This document shows positions 9,029-21,046 of a stretch of 64,000 nt of DNA, one piece after another. Both the position numbers and the translations under genes were made by a program. The first letter of the stretch is position 1; each line of letters opens with the position of its first letter. Source of the stretch: Ophiocordyceps camponoti-saundersi (nom. inval.) (lineage: Eukaryota; Ascomycota; Sordariomycetes; Hypocreales; Ophiocordycipitaceae); assembly GCA_003339415.1 (NCBI GenBank), contig PDHQ01000024.1:186001-250000 (forward strand), in the 5' to 3' direction. The notes under the pieces were generated by a model. The model ran no database searches. It saw nothing but the letters and a program-made list of their open reading frames with translations, and was not told the origin of the DNA.

Positions 9029-11054
9029 TCATGCGTGCCTCGCGCTGAGGCTTGCAAACGCATCCGGACTATGCCGACCATTGCTCGCCCATGCCATGTC
9101 CATGCCCAGCGCCATGCTGTCCCTGCTAATCTGTCGCAGCGGTTCTGGGTTGGCCTTGGCTAGGAACGGGTTCGTGCACCTGGGGAGCGGCGGCTGCGAC
9201 GCTGACATGGGCGCGTTCGTCAGCCCGTCGCACACCGTCCGATTCTCGGCGGGCGTCGGCGTAGCGGCGGGCGTCTGTGGGGCCGGTTGGTTGTACAGAG
9301 CCATGATGGAGGCCTTGTCATGCCGCCGTGGCTGGCTCCACGGCTGCTGTTGCTCGGGGGCGATACCGACGCAAGGCTGTTGCCCATTGACAAAGAATGG
9401 GTTATTAGTATTGGTCGGCGGCGACGACACGAGGAAGCTCGTCTGTCCTTGCTCAGGTATCTGAACAAGGCCGGGCGAAGCGATCCGGGTTGGTGACCGG
9501 GCGAACGGGTTGTTGGCGTAGCCGCCCATCATCTGCCCGGGACTTTGACACCTGATCGGGCTGCCCCCCTGGGCAAGGAAGGGATTGCCAGATGCCGGCG
9601 CCAGCCCTGCTTGCGGTTGCGGATACGTCATGCCACTCCGGAGACTCAAAGGTTGGTAATACAGCGGGCTCGACGGCGCGGACGGTGCCGACGGCGACAC
9701 GTAATGCTGATGCCCCAGCACCGCCACCTCTCCAGTATGGTGCGGAAAGAGAGTCTGAGGCGATGATAGAGTCAAGCCCTGGAAGGCTCGACCTACATTG
9801 TTAACCTGCTGCGGCGTGTGCCAAAAGGGATTCGTCTGTCCATCGCCCATAACACCGTATTGCTTCACGTGCAGCAAGTTGCCCGTAGACTGTGCCGTCT
9901 GAGCCGGTGCGGGTGGGGGAACGTCAAATGGGTTCGTCGACATAGGCGTCGAGACGGCCGTGGCCGGTCGTTCCGCAGCCGCTTCGTTGCGAGAGACTGT
10001 CAGTCCGCAGGCGGAATTGGTGGGTTCGAGTGTCAAGGGCGTCAGAGATCTTGACGCCCGCAACGAATGGTCCCGTGGCGGAGGGGCTGGTGAGGAAGCC
10101 CCCTCGCCCAGTCGAATCAGGGCTTCGACCGCGCGCTCTAGGCTACCGTTCACGCCCTTGAGCACCATGGCATTGCGCTGGCTGTCCAAGAAGCCCATGT
10201 CCTGCATCCTAGCCAGTTTTGTGTCGAAATCGTCGGGCCCATCGAGATGAACCGTGGCGCCAAACACCTTGGACGGCTTGTTAGCCGCGGGAGCAGGCGC
10301 CGTGTTCACGACGGCGCTCATCTTGGCTTCTCTCTTTGCTCGCGAAGACAAGGGGAATATCGATGTGGCCGAGCGGAAGCCAAACTTGGTCGAGTTCTTC
10401 GGCGGCAGCGGAGGCGGCGTCCCTTCGTTCAAACGCGGACTGCGCGGCCTTCCGAGATCGCTGGCGACGTTATTGCAATACTTTTGGCGGATGAAGCGTT
10501 CCATGGCCGAGTCTGCCTCGTCGGCATCGATGGGCACCGGTGGTCTCTTGTTGCCCGGGTTGTAGATCTGGTTGGACACGACGTTGCCGACTTTTCGCAT
10601 ATTCTGAACAAGTAAGCAGGCAAGCATAACAACTCGATAGACGGAGCGAGCTCACATCCACCTGCTCATTGGTCCAACTATCCATGCTCAGAGATTTGAC
10701 CTTGGAGATGTGAGTGCCGAGCTTTCTGTGGATGGCGGCGCACCGCATGCATAGGAAGACGCCGAGCTAGGGGGCGAAAAGTATTAATACGGCCATTCCA
10801 GGCTCTTGAAAGTCGAAAGCAAGAGCAGGCAGAGAGGTGTTTATCCAGGGTAACTCACGCTCCACGATGCCCAAGCTGCGACGCAAGGTCAGATGGGCAC
10901 TGGGCGGCAACGCGGGGTGGACTGCTTGCTTACCTGGGCTGGGCATCTGACAGTCTGCGCATCTGTTGTTTCCCGGAACGCCCTGAACGAGTTCGCGTAG
11001 GATTTTCTCGTTGCGCGCCTGATGGCGCTTGCTCATGACGGAGGACATTCGCAT
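9029..11054 (-). CDS. ArfGAP zinc-finger protein with UBA domain and NPF motifs
   Basis: GTPase-activating protein for Arf-family GTPases in vesicle traffic or actin patches, of the Gts1/Ucp3 type. Exons on the minus strand: 11054-10934, 10875-10859, 10766-10656, 10603-9029; 607 aa. Splicing rebuilds the ArfGAP finger C-x2-C-x16-C-x2-C (CADC ... CMRC) with the invariant Arg in AIHRKLGTH, and then [17 protein letters not shown] domain follows at about 208-251 (ARMQDMGF ... [11 protein letters not shown]). The long C-terminal tail is Pro/Gln/Ser-rich and carries at least six NPF tripeptides, the ligand of EH-domain endocytic proteins. The second exon is only 17 nt and codes part of the finger. 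A second start at 11048 (MSSVMSKR) is equally possible. Confidence 0.9.
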
Positions 11055-12760
11055 CCAAGGGGTTCAGGGGACAGGGGCCTATAGAAAGACCAGGTATGAC
11101 TGGCCGGTGAACGAAAGATACGTCGATCGAGCGGAGGAACGAGAATGACGCCGAGCAAGCGCGCCGTCGGTGAACTGCGAAGGAGGTAAAATTTCAGGTC
11201 GAGCACACGATCATTGCGGAGGCCCGACCAGCGGAGAAACAGGTCGAGGGAGTACGACGAAAGACCAGAGCTCGTAGGACGGATTAGACGGCGAAGGTCG
11301 GAAAAGACGGGCGCTTGGGCAGCAGTCAGGACAGCAGAGGCCGTGAGCTATAAGGCAAGACAAATAAAAGAGAAGGAGAGTGGAAGAGAGAGAGAGAGGG
11401 TGAGTAAGAGGGAGAGTGAGGGAGAGAGCTGCAGTTGAGTGATGAGAGTGAGCGACAGATGGGACAATCTTATTAGGAGAAGGCTGGAAAAGGAGTCGGT
11501 CTCCATCGCCAGTCACCCGAGGGAAAGGCTGGTAGAGGGTCTGCTAAGGTACCGGTACATGCAGCGGCGGAACAGGTACGGGGCTAGGCGGCGGCTAGCG
11601 CCAGACGGACGCGGTACCTGGGCATGGTGTGGCATGTCCATTGTCCGGGGCATACAAGATGGAAGCCAGGGGGGGCTGACGAAAGCCACCGTGAGGCTGA
11701 TGAACAGCGTGATGATCTACGAATACGATTAATGCTGTGAATCTGTGATGAAGGAATGAGGACATCGTGAAGGTGAAGCGATGATTATACATATGTACCT
11801 ATGTAGTGCAGGTGCGGACGTACATATGTACACACAAAACACATATGTACATACCTACATTAGTATACACGCGTAGATGTACCCATTGTTCAGTCTGGTA
11901 AGGCAAAGGAAAAGGGACTGCGGGAACTGACTGCGGATATGCTATGCACCAATAAGTGTGCACATAGGTGGCCACACTAGCAAGCGGGACTATCGATCAA
12001 CCATTAACCGTACAACATTCGTTCATCGCTAAAGGTTAACGAACGTCGAACGAGCTTTACCGGCAGAGGGCCAGGCTGAGACAGACAGCCACAGTGCCGC
12101 AGCCCGGCCTTGCTGGGTGTCCCCTGGGGCCAGAGTCGTGCTGTCGCGGCCGGATCTGCCCTAAGGCCAACTTACTAGCAACTGGCTCTATTTCCGCCCG
12201 GACGGAGCTGTATAAGTGCATGCATGTGTGTACAATGTGTGTATGTGTGTACATCTATGCATTATTACTAGATGTACATACATATCCGTACATTCATCCA
12301 ATACCTACCCCCCTCCCCCTCAAGCCCTACCATTTCGACGAGCTGGAAAATGGGGGGGGGAAATGCTACGGTAAGTATCTATCTAGTGTGTGCTGGGTCT
12401 GGCCTAGGCCGAGGCAGAAACGACAACAGCAGTAGACCAGTCGGCTGTCATGCTTCTGAATCTTGCCGGTTACTTTGGTGCGAGCCCGTCCGAGGGCCCG
12501 GCAGGCACGGCGTTTTGTATTCGCCCCGACTCCCGCTCGCTGATTGGACAGTGGTGGCGGACAGGGGGGGGGTCCGTACAGGGGATTGGGGGCAGAGGCT
12601 CCCTGTACTTACAGCGCTGTGCCCCTGGAAAATCCGCCAGACAAGGTTCCCGCTGCACTCGGAGCTTCTCGTAGGAAGTTACGCCGACCGGTACAAAAGT
12701 TGGACGCCCTGACTTTCTGTCCACACACCCACCAGCCTTCGTCTCTCAACGTCCCAAGAG

Positions 12761-12796
<36 letters not shown>

Positions 12797-12914
12797 GTCT
12801 TTCACTTGCAATCGCTCTTTTTATTCCTTCTTCATTATCCTTTTCCATTTTTCTCTTCGCTATGGACCGTGTCTGATAGAACCAAGACCACCGTCAACCC
12901 CCCAGTCGACTATC
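11055..12914. other. Intergenic, 1.86 kb, divergent ArfGAP and OSH3 promoters
   Basis: It holds a GA-rich tract at 11360-11435, two copies of the palindrome TACATATGTA (11788 and 11821), a (CT)n tract at 12762-12788 just before OSH3, and no open frame with recognisable protein features. Confidence 0.6.
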
Positions 12915-15900
12915 ATGGCGGAAATTGAAAGGCTCGAGGTCCACAGCAAGGCTCGTGTCTCCCTTGCTCTGTAGTAATGTCCGTCGCACGTGCTGACGGT
13001 GCCGCTGCAGTCGTACGTCGTCCGCTGGCTCAAGGTCGACCAAGGACACACCCTATCATGGAGCGTACAGCCTCATAAAAAGTCCATGTACGAACGTGCA
13101 TGCTCGCCCCGCAGAAAGGCCTCATTGCTGACGGACAAGCAGAAATGTCGGCATCGTCAAACATCCCGCCGGCGCCGCGCTCCCCCCCTCTTCTACTACC
13201 GACGATGTCGACGCCGCTCAGACTCAGGCGTTTGCCCGCTCTTCCAAAAAAGATCCGACCGCTCAGGACATGCTCGCCGCCAAAGGCTTCATCCCAATTT
13301 TGTGGCACGGCAGATGCGAGGCCGACAAGGCGTCTCCGGGAACATACGACGTCCAGCCAGGCCAAAGCGGCATGTACGGCCTCGTCTTCGACAACACCTT
13401 CTCCAAACAGACGTCCAAGACTGTCACCTTTGTCGTCCTCAGTTATCCGACGGGTTCCCCACCGCAGAATGCCGGCCAAGCATCCAACTTGTCGATGCCT
13501 CGCGACCCGTCGAGCCACTCCAGCCTGGCCAGAATCGCAAGTCCCCGCAATGACTTCATGTCGTCAACCTCGGCCGATAGCCTCCACAGTCAGGGCGCGC
13601 GTGCACCAATGTCCGCCAGAAGCGACCTCCAGACCTGCAACGTCGGCTACCTCTCCAAGAGGAGACGCAAGAAGGGTCAGGGCTACGCCCGTCGCTTCTT
13701 CTCCCTCGACTTTTCTACGTGCACGCTGTCGTACTATTATAACCGCAACTCGACGGCCCTACGCGGAGCCATCCCCCTAAGTCTCGCCGCCATCTCGGCC
13801 GACGAGCGACGGAAGGAGATCAGCATTGACTCGGGCGCCGAGGTATGGCATATGAGGGCCTACAGCGACCGCGAGTTTCAGGATTGGGCCCGCGCTCTGG
13901 AGCGAGCCAGCCGCATCGCCAGGAGCAACGCCGAGTCGCAGCCTCCATCAGACTCTCGGAACGACTTGACGAAGCAGGCCCAACAGCCGGTCGCTGGTGA
14001 AGATATTGAATGGCAGCAGGTCGAGGCACTCGTCAGCCGGGTTGTCGGCACACGCGATGCGCTCCGCCGCCTGACGTCGGAAGCGGCCGCCATGCCGAGG
14101 CGATCGGTGTCAGGCCAGCATCTCTTCCCGGGCGACGAGGCGAGAGACGGCGACTCACCAACCGGCGGGGACAGGCGGCCTTTCTGGAAGCGGATGTCGA
14201 GCATGCCCATTGTGAATCCCTTGACGCTGCAGCAGGTGGCTTCGTCACCCGAACAGACTCCGACGCCATGGACTCGCGAGGGTTCGAGGCTGGGGTCGAG
14301 AGCAGGGGCGGCGGACGATCACCGGACCGTCCACCACTACTGCGAAGCGCTTTTGGCCGACCTGAATTCCGTCGTCAGTGAGTTCTCGACGCTACTCAGC
14401 AACAACAGAAGGCGACGGATGGCGGCCGCGTCGTCGTTGACGGGCGGCGGCGCATCCCGGGTCAGCATGGACAGCGTTTCGACCAAGGACGAGTTCTTCG
14501 ACGCCGAAGACGCGAAGCCAGCCGTCGTCAAGATCGGCGGCGGTAGTGGTGGTAGCGGTAGTGGAGACGAGTCACCCAACCCGGAGGGCGACGGAGACGC
14601 TGACACGCGGGACGACGGCTCGTCCGTCATGTCGACGGAAGACGCCGAGACGGCAAGCGGCGAGGGGCAGCACCTCTTTCCGACCCGTCCCAAGAGTCTG
14701 GCGCCGCTGCCGATGGACAAGACGGTGGTTCGGCGGAGGACGATCCCGGCGGCGACGGTGCAGCCGCCGAGCCTGATTGCGTTCGTGCGCAAGAACGTGG
14801 GCAAGGACCTCAGCACCATCAGCATGCCCGTGTCAGCCAACGAGCCGCTATCGCTGCTGCAGAAGCTTGCGGAGCAGTTCGAGTACGCGCAGCTACTGAC
14901 ACGGGCGGCGCAGCAGGCGAACGTGACGGAGCGGCTGCTGCTGGTCAGCGCCTTTGCCGTGTCGCAGTTCAGCAGCGGGCGGGCCAAGGAGCGGTCGATG
15001 CGGAAGCCCTTTAACCCGCTGCTGGGCGAGACGTTTGAGCTGGTGCGGACGGACAAGGAGGTACCTGGCGGCTTCCGGCTTCTGGTGGAGAAGGTCGAGC
15101 ACCGACCAGTGCGACTGGCGATGCAGGCCGAGTCGGCCACCTGGTCCTTTTCGCAGTCGCCAGCGCCGGGGCAGAAGTTCTGGGGCAAGAGTGCGGAGAT
15201 TACGACGGAGGGCCGGGTGCGGGTAGCGCTGCGGCTTGCCGACGGCAGCGACGAGCTCTACTCGTGGAACGTGGCCACAATGTTTCTGCGCAACGTCGTC
15301 ATGGGCGAGAAGTACGTCGAGCCGGTCGGAAACATGACGGTAACAAACGACAGCAGCGGGCACAAGGCGGTGGTGGAATTCAAGAGCAAGGGTATGTTTG
15401 GAGGACGGTCCGAGGAGGTGCAAGCGACGGCGTACGGACCGGACGGGGCCGACACGGGGCGGGGGCTGGTGGGTACGTGGACGAGCGAGCTCCGGATGGT
15501 GGGGCCAGGCAAAACTACGGCGGCGGAGGCTTGGCGGGTAGGGAGGCTGGTGGATCAGGCGGCGACGACGTACGGCCTCACGGAGTTTGCCGCCTCGCTG
15601 AACGAGCTGACGGAGGTGGAACGGGGCCGGGTGGCGCCTACGGACACGCGGCTGCGACCGGACCAGAGACTGGCCGAGCAGGGCCGTTTAGACGAAGCCG
15701 AGGATAGCAAGCAGCGGCTAGAGGAGGCGCAGCGGGTACGGCGGCGCGACATGGAGGGCCGTGGGGAGACGTACCGGCCGCGCTGGTTCTATCGGGCCGA
15801 GGGAGGACCGGAGGGCGAAGAGGTGTGGAAGCTCAAGACGGGCAAGGAGGGATACTGGGAGGAGCGAGAGAGGGGGGAGTGGACGGGGGTGGGGGGAAAG

Positions 15901-15921
15901 ATATTTGACGAGGGCGGCTGA
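12915..15921 (+). CDS. OSH3: Oxysterol-binding protein with GOLD-like, PH, FFAT and ORD regions
   Basis: Lipid-transfer protein of the Osh3 type working at ER-plasma membrane contacts. Exons 12915-12950, 13011-13087 and 13143-15921 give 963 aa in frame. The N-terminus (SYVVRWLKVDQGHTLSWSVQ) and VGIVKHPAG match the GOLD-like region of fungal Osh3. A PH domain lies at about 200-300 (GYLSKRRRKKGQGYARRFF). A canonical FFAT motif for VAP proteins, EFFDAED, is at 488-494. The oxysterol-binding domain runs from about 580 to 940, with KPFNPLLGETFEL near 659 and VEHRPV replacing the usual SHHPP. Intron one (12951-13010) appears to use a GC donor after HSK; a GT donor at 12939 would drop four residues that look conserved. 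Intron two (13088-13142) is fixed by the ATA codon it restores. Confidence 0.92.
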
Positions 15922-17676
15922 GCGCTGATGTACCTGGTAGGTGTGCAGTATGCATGTCTGTACATATGTATGTATGTTTATAGCGACGGGTTGGGATGAA
16001 AAAAGAGAAGCGATGACGACAGTCGAGGGAGGCCCCATTCCGGATGGCATTCTTGCGAACGGGACAGTCCGTTCCATTGTTGCATATCATCTATGTATAT
16101 CCGTATGTATGTATCTATGTACAGAAATACGGTGTGGGTGGGGTGTTGATTGATGATACGAAGCCGGCTGGGGAAGCGAGGGCGGGTTCATTGTCTGTCT
16201 ATCTAGATGACCGTGGACGGGAGTCGTCAAAGAACATGGCCGGAACCAAAAATAAAATAAAATAAAATAAAACAGAGGAAATAAATAAAGATAAAATGGT
16301 ACTCGGACAGTTACGGTACATGATGATGCAGATACATGGTAACGGATACAGATCCGTCGAAACATGACTTTCTGATTAAACAGGGGGCGACGGTGATGCG
16401 CGTCAGGGAGAGGAGAGCCTGAGAGGAGAGAGAGAGAGAGAGAGCCTGTGAGGCGGGTCTTTACCGCCCCCTTTTTTCCCCCCCCTTGCCGCCCCCTTCC
16501 CCATCTCCTTTTCCTGCTGATCTTGATTTCCTGCCTCTTAGCAGGTGGATTGGGTTGGTATCCGTACGGACAGTACCTGGCTGCGGCTTAGTAGGTAGGC
16601 GCATCAGTATCCAGTCGCAGCCAGCCGGTTTGCTGGTCACTGCGTGGGCTGTGCATTGCGCATGTGAATGGATGTATCCGTACCTATAAATGGGTTATGT
16701 ACGCGTGTACATACGGGGTTCGGGAGTCGGTACGGATGGCACATATCATGCCCGCAGAATCAATACCAGCCAGCCCGATGTGTGTGTGTCTGTCTGTCTG
16801 TGTCTTCCCAGCCGGACAGTCACAGCTCACACGGTTCTGAACCGTCCCCGTTCATGTTTATGTATCCGTATGTGTGCTGCAGAGTGCAAACTACTACCTA
16901 CCTACCTACCTATATATGCACGTACAGTGCTAAGACAGTGTGCGCATACATACATGCAGGTACTATGCATGCATGCACACACATGTACATACCTGGTACC
17001 TACACATGTACAATAACCGTCCTCGTCTCCTTTCCTTTAAGCCTTGACCTGTCTGTCCTCCTCCTCCTCCTTCTCCCTGTTTCTCCCTCTCTCTCCTACT
17101 ACCGTAGCCTTGCACAAAGAGGTAACAAGTACGGATTAGCGAGTGACTTTCTGTGCGTTGCCTTGCCTGGCCTTTGTGTACCTCTCTGTTCTCTAGTACT
17201 GTACGGATAGGTAGACGCGCGCGTCACACCTCCTCCGCCTCCTCCTCCTCCTCCCCAAGGACCTCCTCCAAGGACCTCCTCCTCCACCTCTCATCTCTCT
17301 TCCTCCTTTCTTCCCTCCTCCTCTCCCCTTTCCCCCCCTTTTTTTTCCCTTCTCTCCTCCTTCATCGTTCGCTCGCTCGCTCGCACTCATCTCGACTTCT
17401 GGCTCTCCTTCTCTTTTTACCTTGTTTATTTCGTGTCTTGTTTACTTCCCCATCTTCTTCTACTCCCTTCTCACCTTCCTTTCCCATCCCCCACCCCCTT
17501 TCACTCTCTCGGGGGGGCATCTTCAACTCTCTCGCTATATCCTTTTTTTTCCTTCTACCCTTTCTCTTCTCTTCTTTGGGTCTTGTATCTTCACTTGATT
17601 CAACTCTTTTTTCCCCTTCACCGCTTTCGTTGCCAGATTTCTACAACTTTTTTTGTTCCTTTGGCTGTCTTCCGTC
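15922..17676. other. Intergenic, 1.75 kb
   Basis: 3' flank of OSH3 and promoter of the GH72 gene. It includes one TACATATGTA palindrome (15961), an AAAAT-type pentamer repeat at about 16247-16272, a (GA)n tract at 16424-16444, CCTA repeats near 16897-16910 and a CT-rich leader from about 17040 to 17670. No supported gene. Confidence 0.6.
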
Positions 17677-19188
17677 ATGAAGGCTCAAGCCCTCGTCTCG
17701 GCCCTTACTTCGCTGGCCGTCGTCTCGGCCAAGCCAACGGAGACGGAAAAGGAACCGCCCAGCAAGCGCGCCACTTTGCCCACCGTCACCGTCTCGGGCA
17801 ACGGTATGGCATTGCCTTTCTTTCGCCCCCTCCCGTCATGTGATTGCCTCGGTCGCTGATTGTGCTTGTGTGGTGCAGCTTTCTGGGCTGCAAAGGATCG
17901 CTTCTTCATCCGCGGAATCGACTATCAGCCTGGCGGCGCCTCTGCCGACCTTGATCCCCTTGCGGATCCATCGACATGCCAACGCGACATCGCAAAGTTC
18001 AAGGAGCTCGGCGTCAACACTATCCGTGTCTACGCCGTCGATAACTCCAAAGACCACGATAAATGCATGCAGGCCCTCTCCGACGCCGGCATCTACCTCG
18101 TCCTCGACGTCAACACTCCCAAGTACTCTCTTAACCGTCTGAAGCCTGCGCCCTCGTATAATACCGATTATCTGCAGAGCATCTTTGCCACGGTCGAGAT
18201 GTTCGCTAAATATCATAATACCTTGGCCTTCTTCTCCGGTAACGAAGTTATCAACGACGAAAAGGGTACCGATGTGTCCGCTCCTTACGTCAAGGCCGTC
18301 ACTCGCGATATGAAGAACTACATGAACAAGCGCGGCCTTCGTCGGGTTCCTGTCGGCTACTCTGCCGCTGACGTGTCGTCAAACCGACTGCAGACGGCCC
18401 AGTACATGAACTGCGGCTCTGACGATGCCCGCTCTGACTTCTTCGCCTTCAACGACTACTCGTGGTGCAACAGTGACTTCAAGGTCTCTGGCTGGGATCA
18501 AAAAGTCAAGACCTTTTCTGACTACGGTCTCCCTATCTTGTAAGTCTTGCCCCTTTTTTTACCCCTGACTTGACGATCGACCACAAGCAGCGGGTCGCTG
18601 ATGCATCCACTACCTAGCCTTTCCGAGTGGGGCTGCATCAAGAACCGGCCCCGCAAGTTCGACGAGCTCGGTGCCATGATGAGTAACGAGATGACGTCGG
18701 TCTACTCGGGAGGCCTCATGTACGAGTACTCGGTCGAGGACAATGACTACGGAATCGTCAAGATCAGCGGAAACTCGGTCGAACAAAACAAGCACATGGA
18801 ATTCGACACGTACAGGGACGCTCTCAAGAAGAACCCCGCGCCGACGGGCGCCGCCGGAGCCGCCTCGACTACCCACGCCGTCAACTGCCCCACCATGGAC
18901 GCCAACTGGAACGTCAACCCGAGCGAGGTGCCGGCGATACCCAATGAGGCCAAGGAGAGATTCTTTGACAAGAATGACGGAGCCGGCAAAGGCCCGGGAA
19001 TGCAGGGTCCTGGCTCTCAAGATGCGGGAGGCAGCGGCATGTCGACCACGAACGTGACCCACGGCGATGCCTACCCCACGAGCGCCAGTAAGGAGAAGGA
19101 CAATGCCGCCCAGGGCCTGCAGACGGCACCACTCATCGTCTGCGGCGTGACGCTCGCTCTGACCGTCTTCGGCACCGTTCTCCTTTAG
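17677..19188 (+). CDS. GPI-anchored beta-1,3-glucanosyltransferase, GH72 family (Gel/Gas)
   Basis: Cell-wall enzyme that cuts and re-joins beta-1,3-glucan chains outside the plasma membrane. Exons 17677-17803, 17879-18539 and 18618-19188 give 452 aa. A signal peptide (MKAQALVSALTSLAVVSA) is followed by a Kex2-like SKR site. The GH72 barrel shows FFIRGIDYQPGG, the acid/base Glu165 in SGNEVIND and the nucleophile Glu266 in LSEWGC, which is restored only by splicing intron two. Cysteines at 76 and 105 fit the family's conserved pair. After residue 370 comes a Ser/Gly/Thr-rich spacer and a hydrophobic C-terminus (about 431-452) typical of a GPI signal. There is no Cys-rich CBM43 (X8) domain, so it belongs to the GH72-minus subgroup. 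Confidence 0.93.
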
Positions 19189-19692
19189 AACGGACCTGCG
19201 CCTTTGCGGAAGGGCAAAGGGGGGCTGGAGCAAGCGAGCTGACTACTATAATTTTTTCCAGGGTTTTGGTCCATGTTTATAAGCATTCGTTGGCTGTGTC
19301 TGGGACTGGAAGACGCGATTCTGTTTGTCGGTAGTGAAGTAGGAAGAATAATGCCCAGGGGCATACCAATCCTTGTTGATTTGGTCGTAGGGGGTAGCGA
19401 GCGGTAGTGACGCGAGACGTTGCAAGCTAGTGGTTGCGGCGTAGAATGTACGGATGCATGTCAAACAGGCGTGTACCTACCCTAGAGCATGTCTTTCGAC
19501 TTCTCGTCACGTGTGTGAATATCATCCTCTACGCCGAGGTATGGCATGGTGTCCGAACCTGTGTCTGGATAGTGGTAAGAGTTAATCTACATGTACATAC
19601 TTCATTCACTCATTCACAAGCCAGCAAAAGACAAGCGTCCGGATCTACCAAAGGACGAAAAGGAGGAAGGGGAAAAAAAACCGGAAACCACC
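19189..19692. other. Intergenic, 504 bp
   Basis: 3' flank of the GH72 gene and promoter of the isomerase gene. Nothing stands out apart from a purine-rich leader (about 19640-19690) before the next ATG. Confidence 0.55.
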
Positions 19693-20646
19693 ATGGCCGA
19701 CAGACAAACGGAAGCCCCGCCGCTACCGGGCTACGACGGCTACGAGTACTTCCGGGTGACGAGGCCGGGCGGGCGGCACACGGCGCATGTGGAGGTGAAC
19801 CGGGCGCGGAAGCTCAACGCCTTCGTGCCGGACATGTGGCGGGAGATGGGCGAGGTCTTCGGCCGGCTTGGGCGCGAGGCCGAGGTCAGGGCCGTGGTGC
19901 TCAGCGGGGCGGGGCCGAGGGCCTTTTCTGCTGGGTTGGACGTTGGGGACGCGGCGGGGGAGGGGGCGTTGGCGCCGGGAGAGGGGATGGATGCTGCTAG
20001 GAGGGCTTGGGCTTTGAGGAGGACTATTGAGGAGTTTCAGGGGTGTGTTGGGGAGATTGAGAGGTGTGAGAAGCGTGAGTTTTTTCCGTTCTTCTTTTTC
20101 TATTCTATCCTGTCTGATTCACTCTCGGGGCCCCTTTTAGCTGTCATCTGCGTCCTGCATGGGATATCGTTCGGTTTAGCCATCGACATAGCCTGCTGCG
20201 CCGACATCCGCCTCTGTTCGCTCGACACGCGCTTCAGCGTCAAGGAAGTGGACATTGGACTGGCGGCCGACATCGGGACGCTAGCACGCCTGCCCAAGAT
20301 TGTAGGGTCGACGACCTGGGTGAAGGAGGTGTGTCTGACGGGACGGGAGTTTTCGGCGGGGGAGGCGTTGAGCTTTGGCTTCGTTAGCCGCGTCCTCGAC
20401 GATAAAGCCTCTGCTGTCGAGGCGGGTATCGCTTTGGCTGCGACGCTGGCGGAGAAGAGCCCCGTTGCCGTGCAGGGGACTAAGGAGCTGCTTAATCACG
20501 GCCGTGAGCATTCTACGTCGGAGTCTCTTAGGTATACTGCTGTTTGGAACTCGGTTGCTGTTCAGACGGGGGATGTGGCCGTTGCTATCGATTCGGTGAT
20601 TGGTAAGGGGAAGGGGAAGTCGAAGCCTGTGTTTGAGAAGTTGTGA
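19693..20646 (+). CDS. Delta(3,5)-delta(2,4)-dienoyl-CoA isomerase (enoyl-CoA hydratase family)
   Basis: Beta-oxidation enzyme that moves double bonds of unsaturated acyl-CoA. Start chosen at 19693, in a perfect ACCACCATGG context. Exons 19693-20074 and 20141-20646 join in phase 1 to give 295 aa and restore EKPVICVLHG. Crotonase features: the oxyanion-hole segment GAGPRAFSAGLD, then ACCADIRLCS, VKEVDIGLAADIGTLARLPK, which matches the acidic-residue pattern (Asp, Glu, Asp) of ECH1 isomerases and not of ordinary hydratases. The protein ends FEKL, not a standard SKL-type peroxisomal signal, so location is uncertain. The 66-nt intron has no in-frame stop, so retention would insert 22 residues. 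Its stop codon lies only 22 bp from that of the converging TFB5. Confidence 0.88.
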   Translation: MADRQTEAPPLPGYDGYEYFRVTRPGGRHTAHVEVNRARKLNAFVPDMWREMGEVFGRLGREAEVRAVVLSGAGPRAFSAGLDVGDAAGEGALAPGEGMDAARRAWALRRTIEEFQGCVGEIERCEKREFFPFFFFYSILSDSLSGPLLAVICVLHGISFGLAIDIACCADIRLCSLDTRFSVKEVDIGLAADIGTLARLPKIVGSTTWVKEVCLTGREFSAGEALSFGFVSRVLDDKASAVEAGIALAATLAEKSPVAVQGTKELLNHGREHSTSESLRYTAVWNSVAVQTGDVAVAIDSVIGKGKGKSKPVFEKL

Positions 20647-20668
20647 AGAGAGATGGGTTTTTTTTTTC

Positions 20669-21046
20669 TTATTCGGAACCGGATTCGTCGACGGGAGGGA
20701 GGTTTTCTTTCAATCGCTGGGAAATTTCATGAGCTTTGTAAATATTGGAATGTGCATGTACGGAGTAGAGGGGGGGGGATTTGGCAAGGCGTATCCGTAC
20801 GTCTTCGAGTTTCTGCTTCAGCAAGGCTACCATATTCTCCTTAACGACGACTCTTTCCTCGTCCAAGTCTTCGATGATGAAGTCATGGTTTGCGCTGTCT
20901 ATGTTGACGATGATGGACTTGATGGACGGGTCGCATTCGATGAGCACTCCTGTTTTCGGCCTTGTTAGTTACTTGACGTCCTTGTCTTGAGGGGTTGGTT
21001 CGTGAGGTTGGAGATTGTGGTCGGTACCTCGGATTGCGCGTGGCAT
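20669..21046 (-). CDS. TFB5: TFIIH subunit TFB5 (TTDA/p8)
   Basis: Smallest core subunit of TFIIH, needed for nucleotide excision repair and transcription; it binds and stabilises the p52/Tfb2 subunit. Three exons on the minus strand, 21046-21028 (19 nt), 20949-20801 and 20716-20669, give exactly 71 aa, the usual family length. It starts [17 protein letters not shown] and continues with [20 protein letters not shown], both hallmarks of the family. Intron one (78 nt) has a perfect AACTAAC branch site. Intron two (20800-20717, 84 nt) lacks in-frame stops, so an unspliced reading would add 28 residues absent from homologues; I therefore splice it. Without the tiny first exon the gene would be easy to miss. 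Confidence 0.9.

Noticed and set aside
14337..15188. 283-codon frame opposite OSH3
   Set aside because: Shadow of a GC-rich real gene; Ser/Arg-rich with no recognisable motif.
18610..19233. 207-codon antisense frame in the GH72 gene
   Set aside because: Lies opposite a well-supported exon and lacks any motif.
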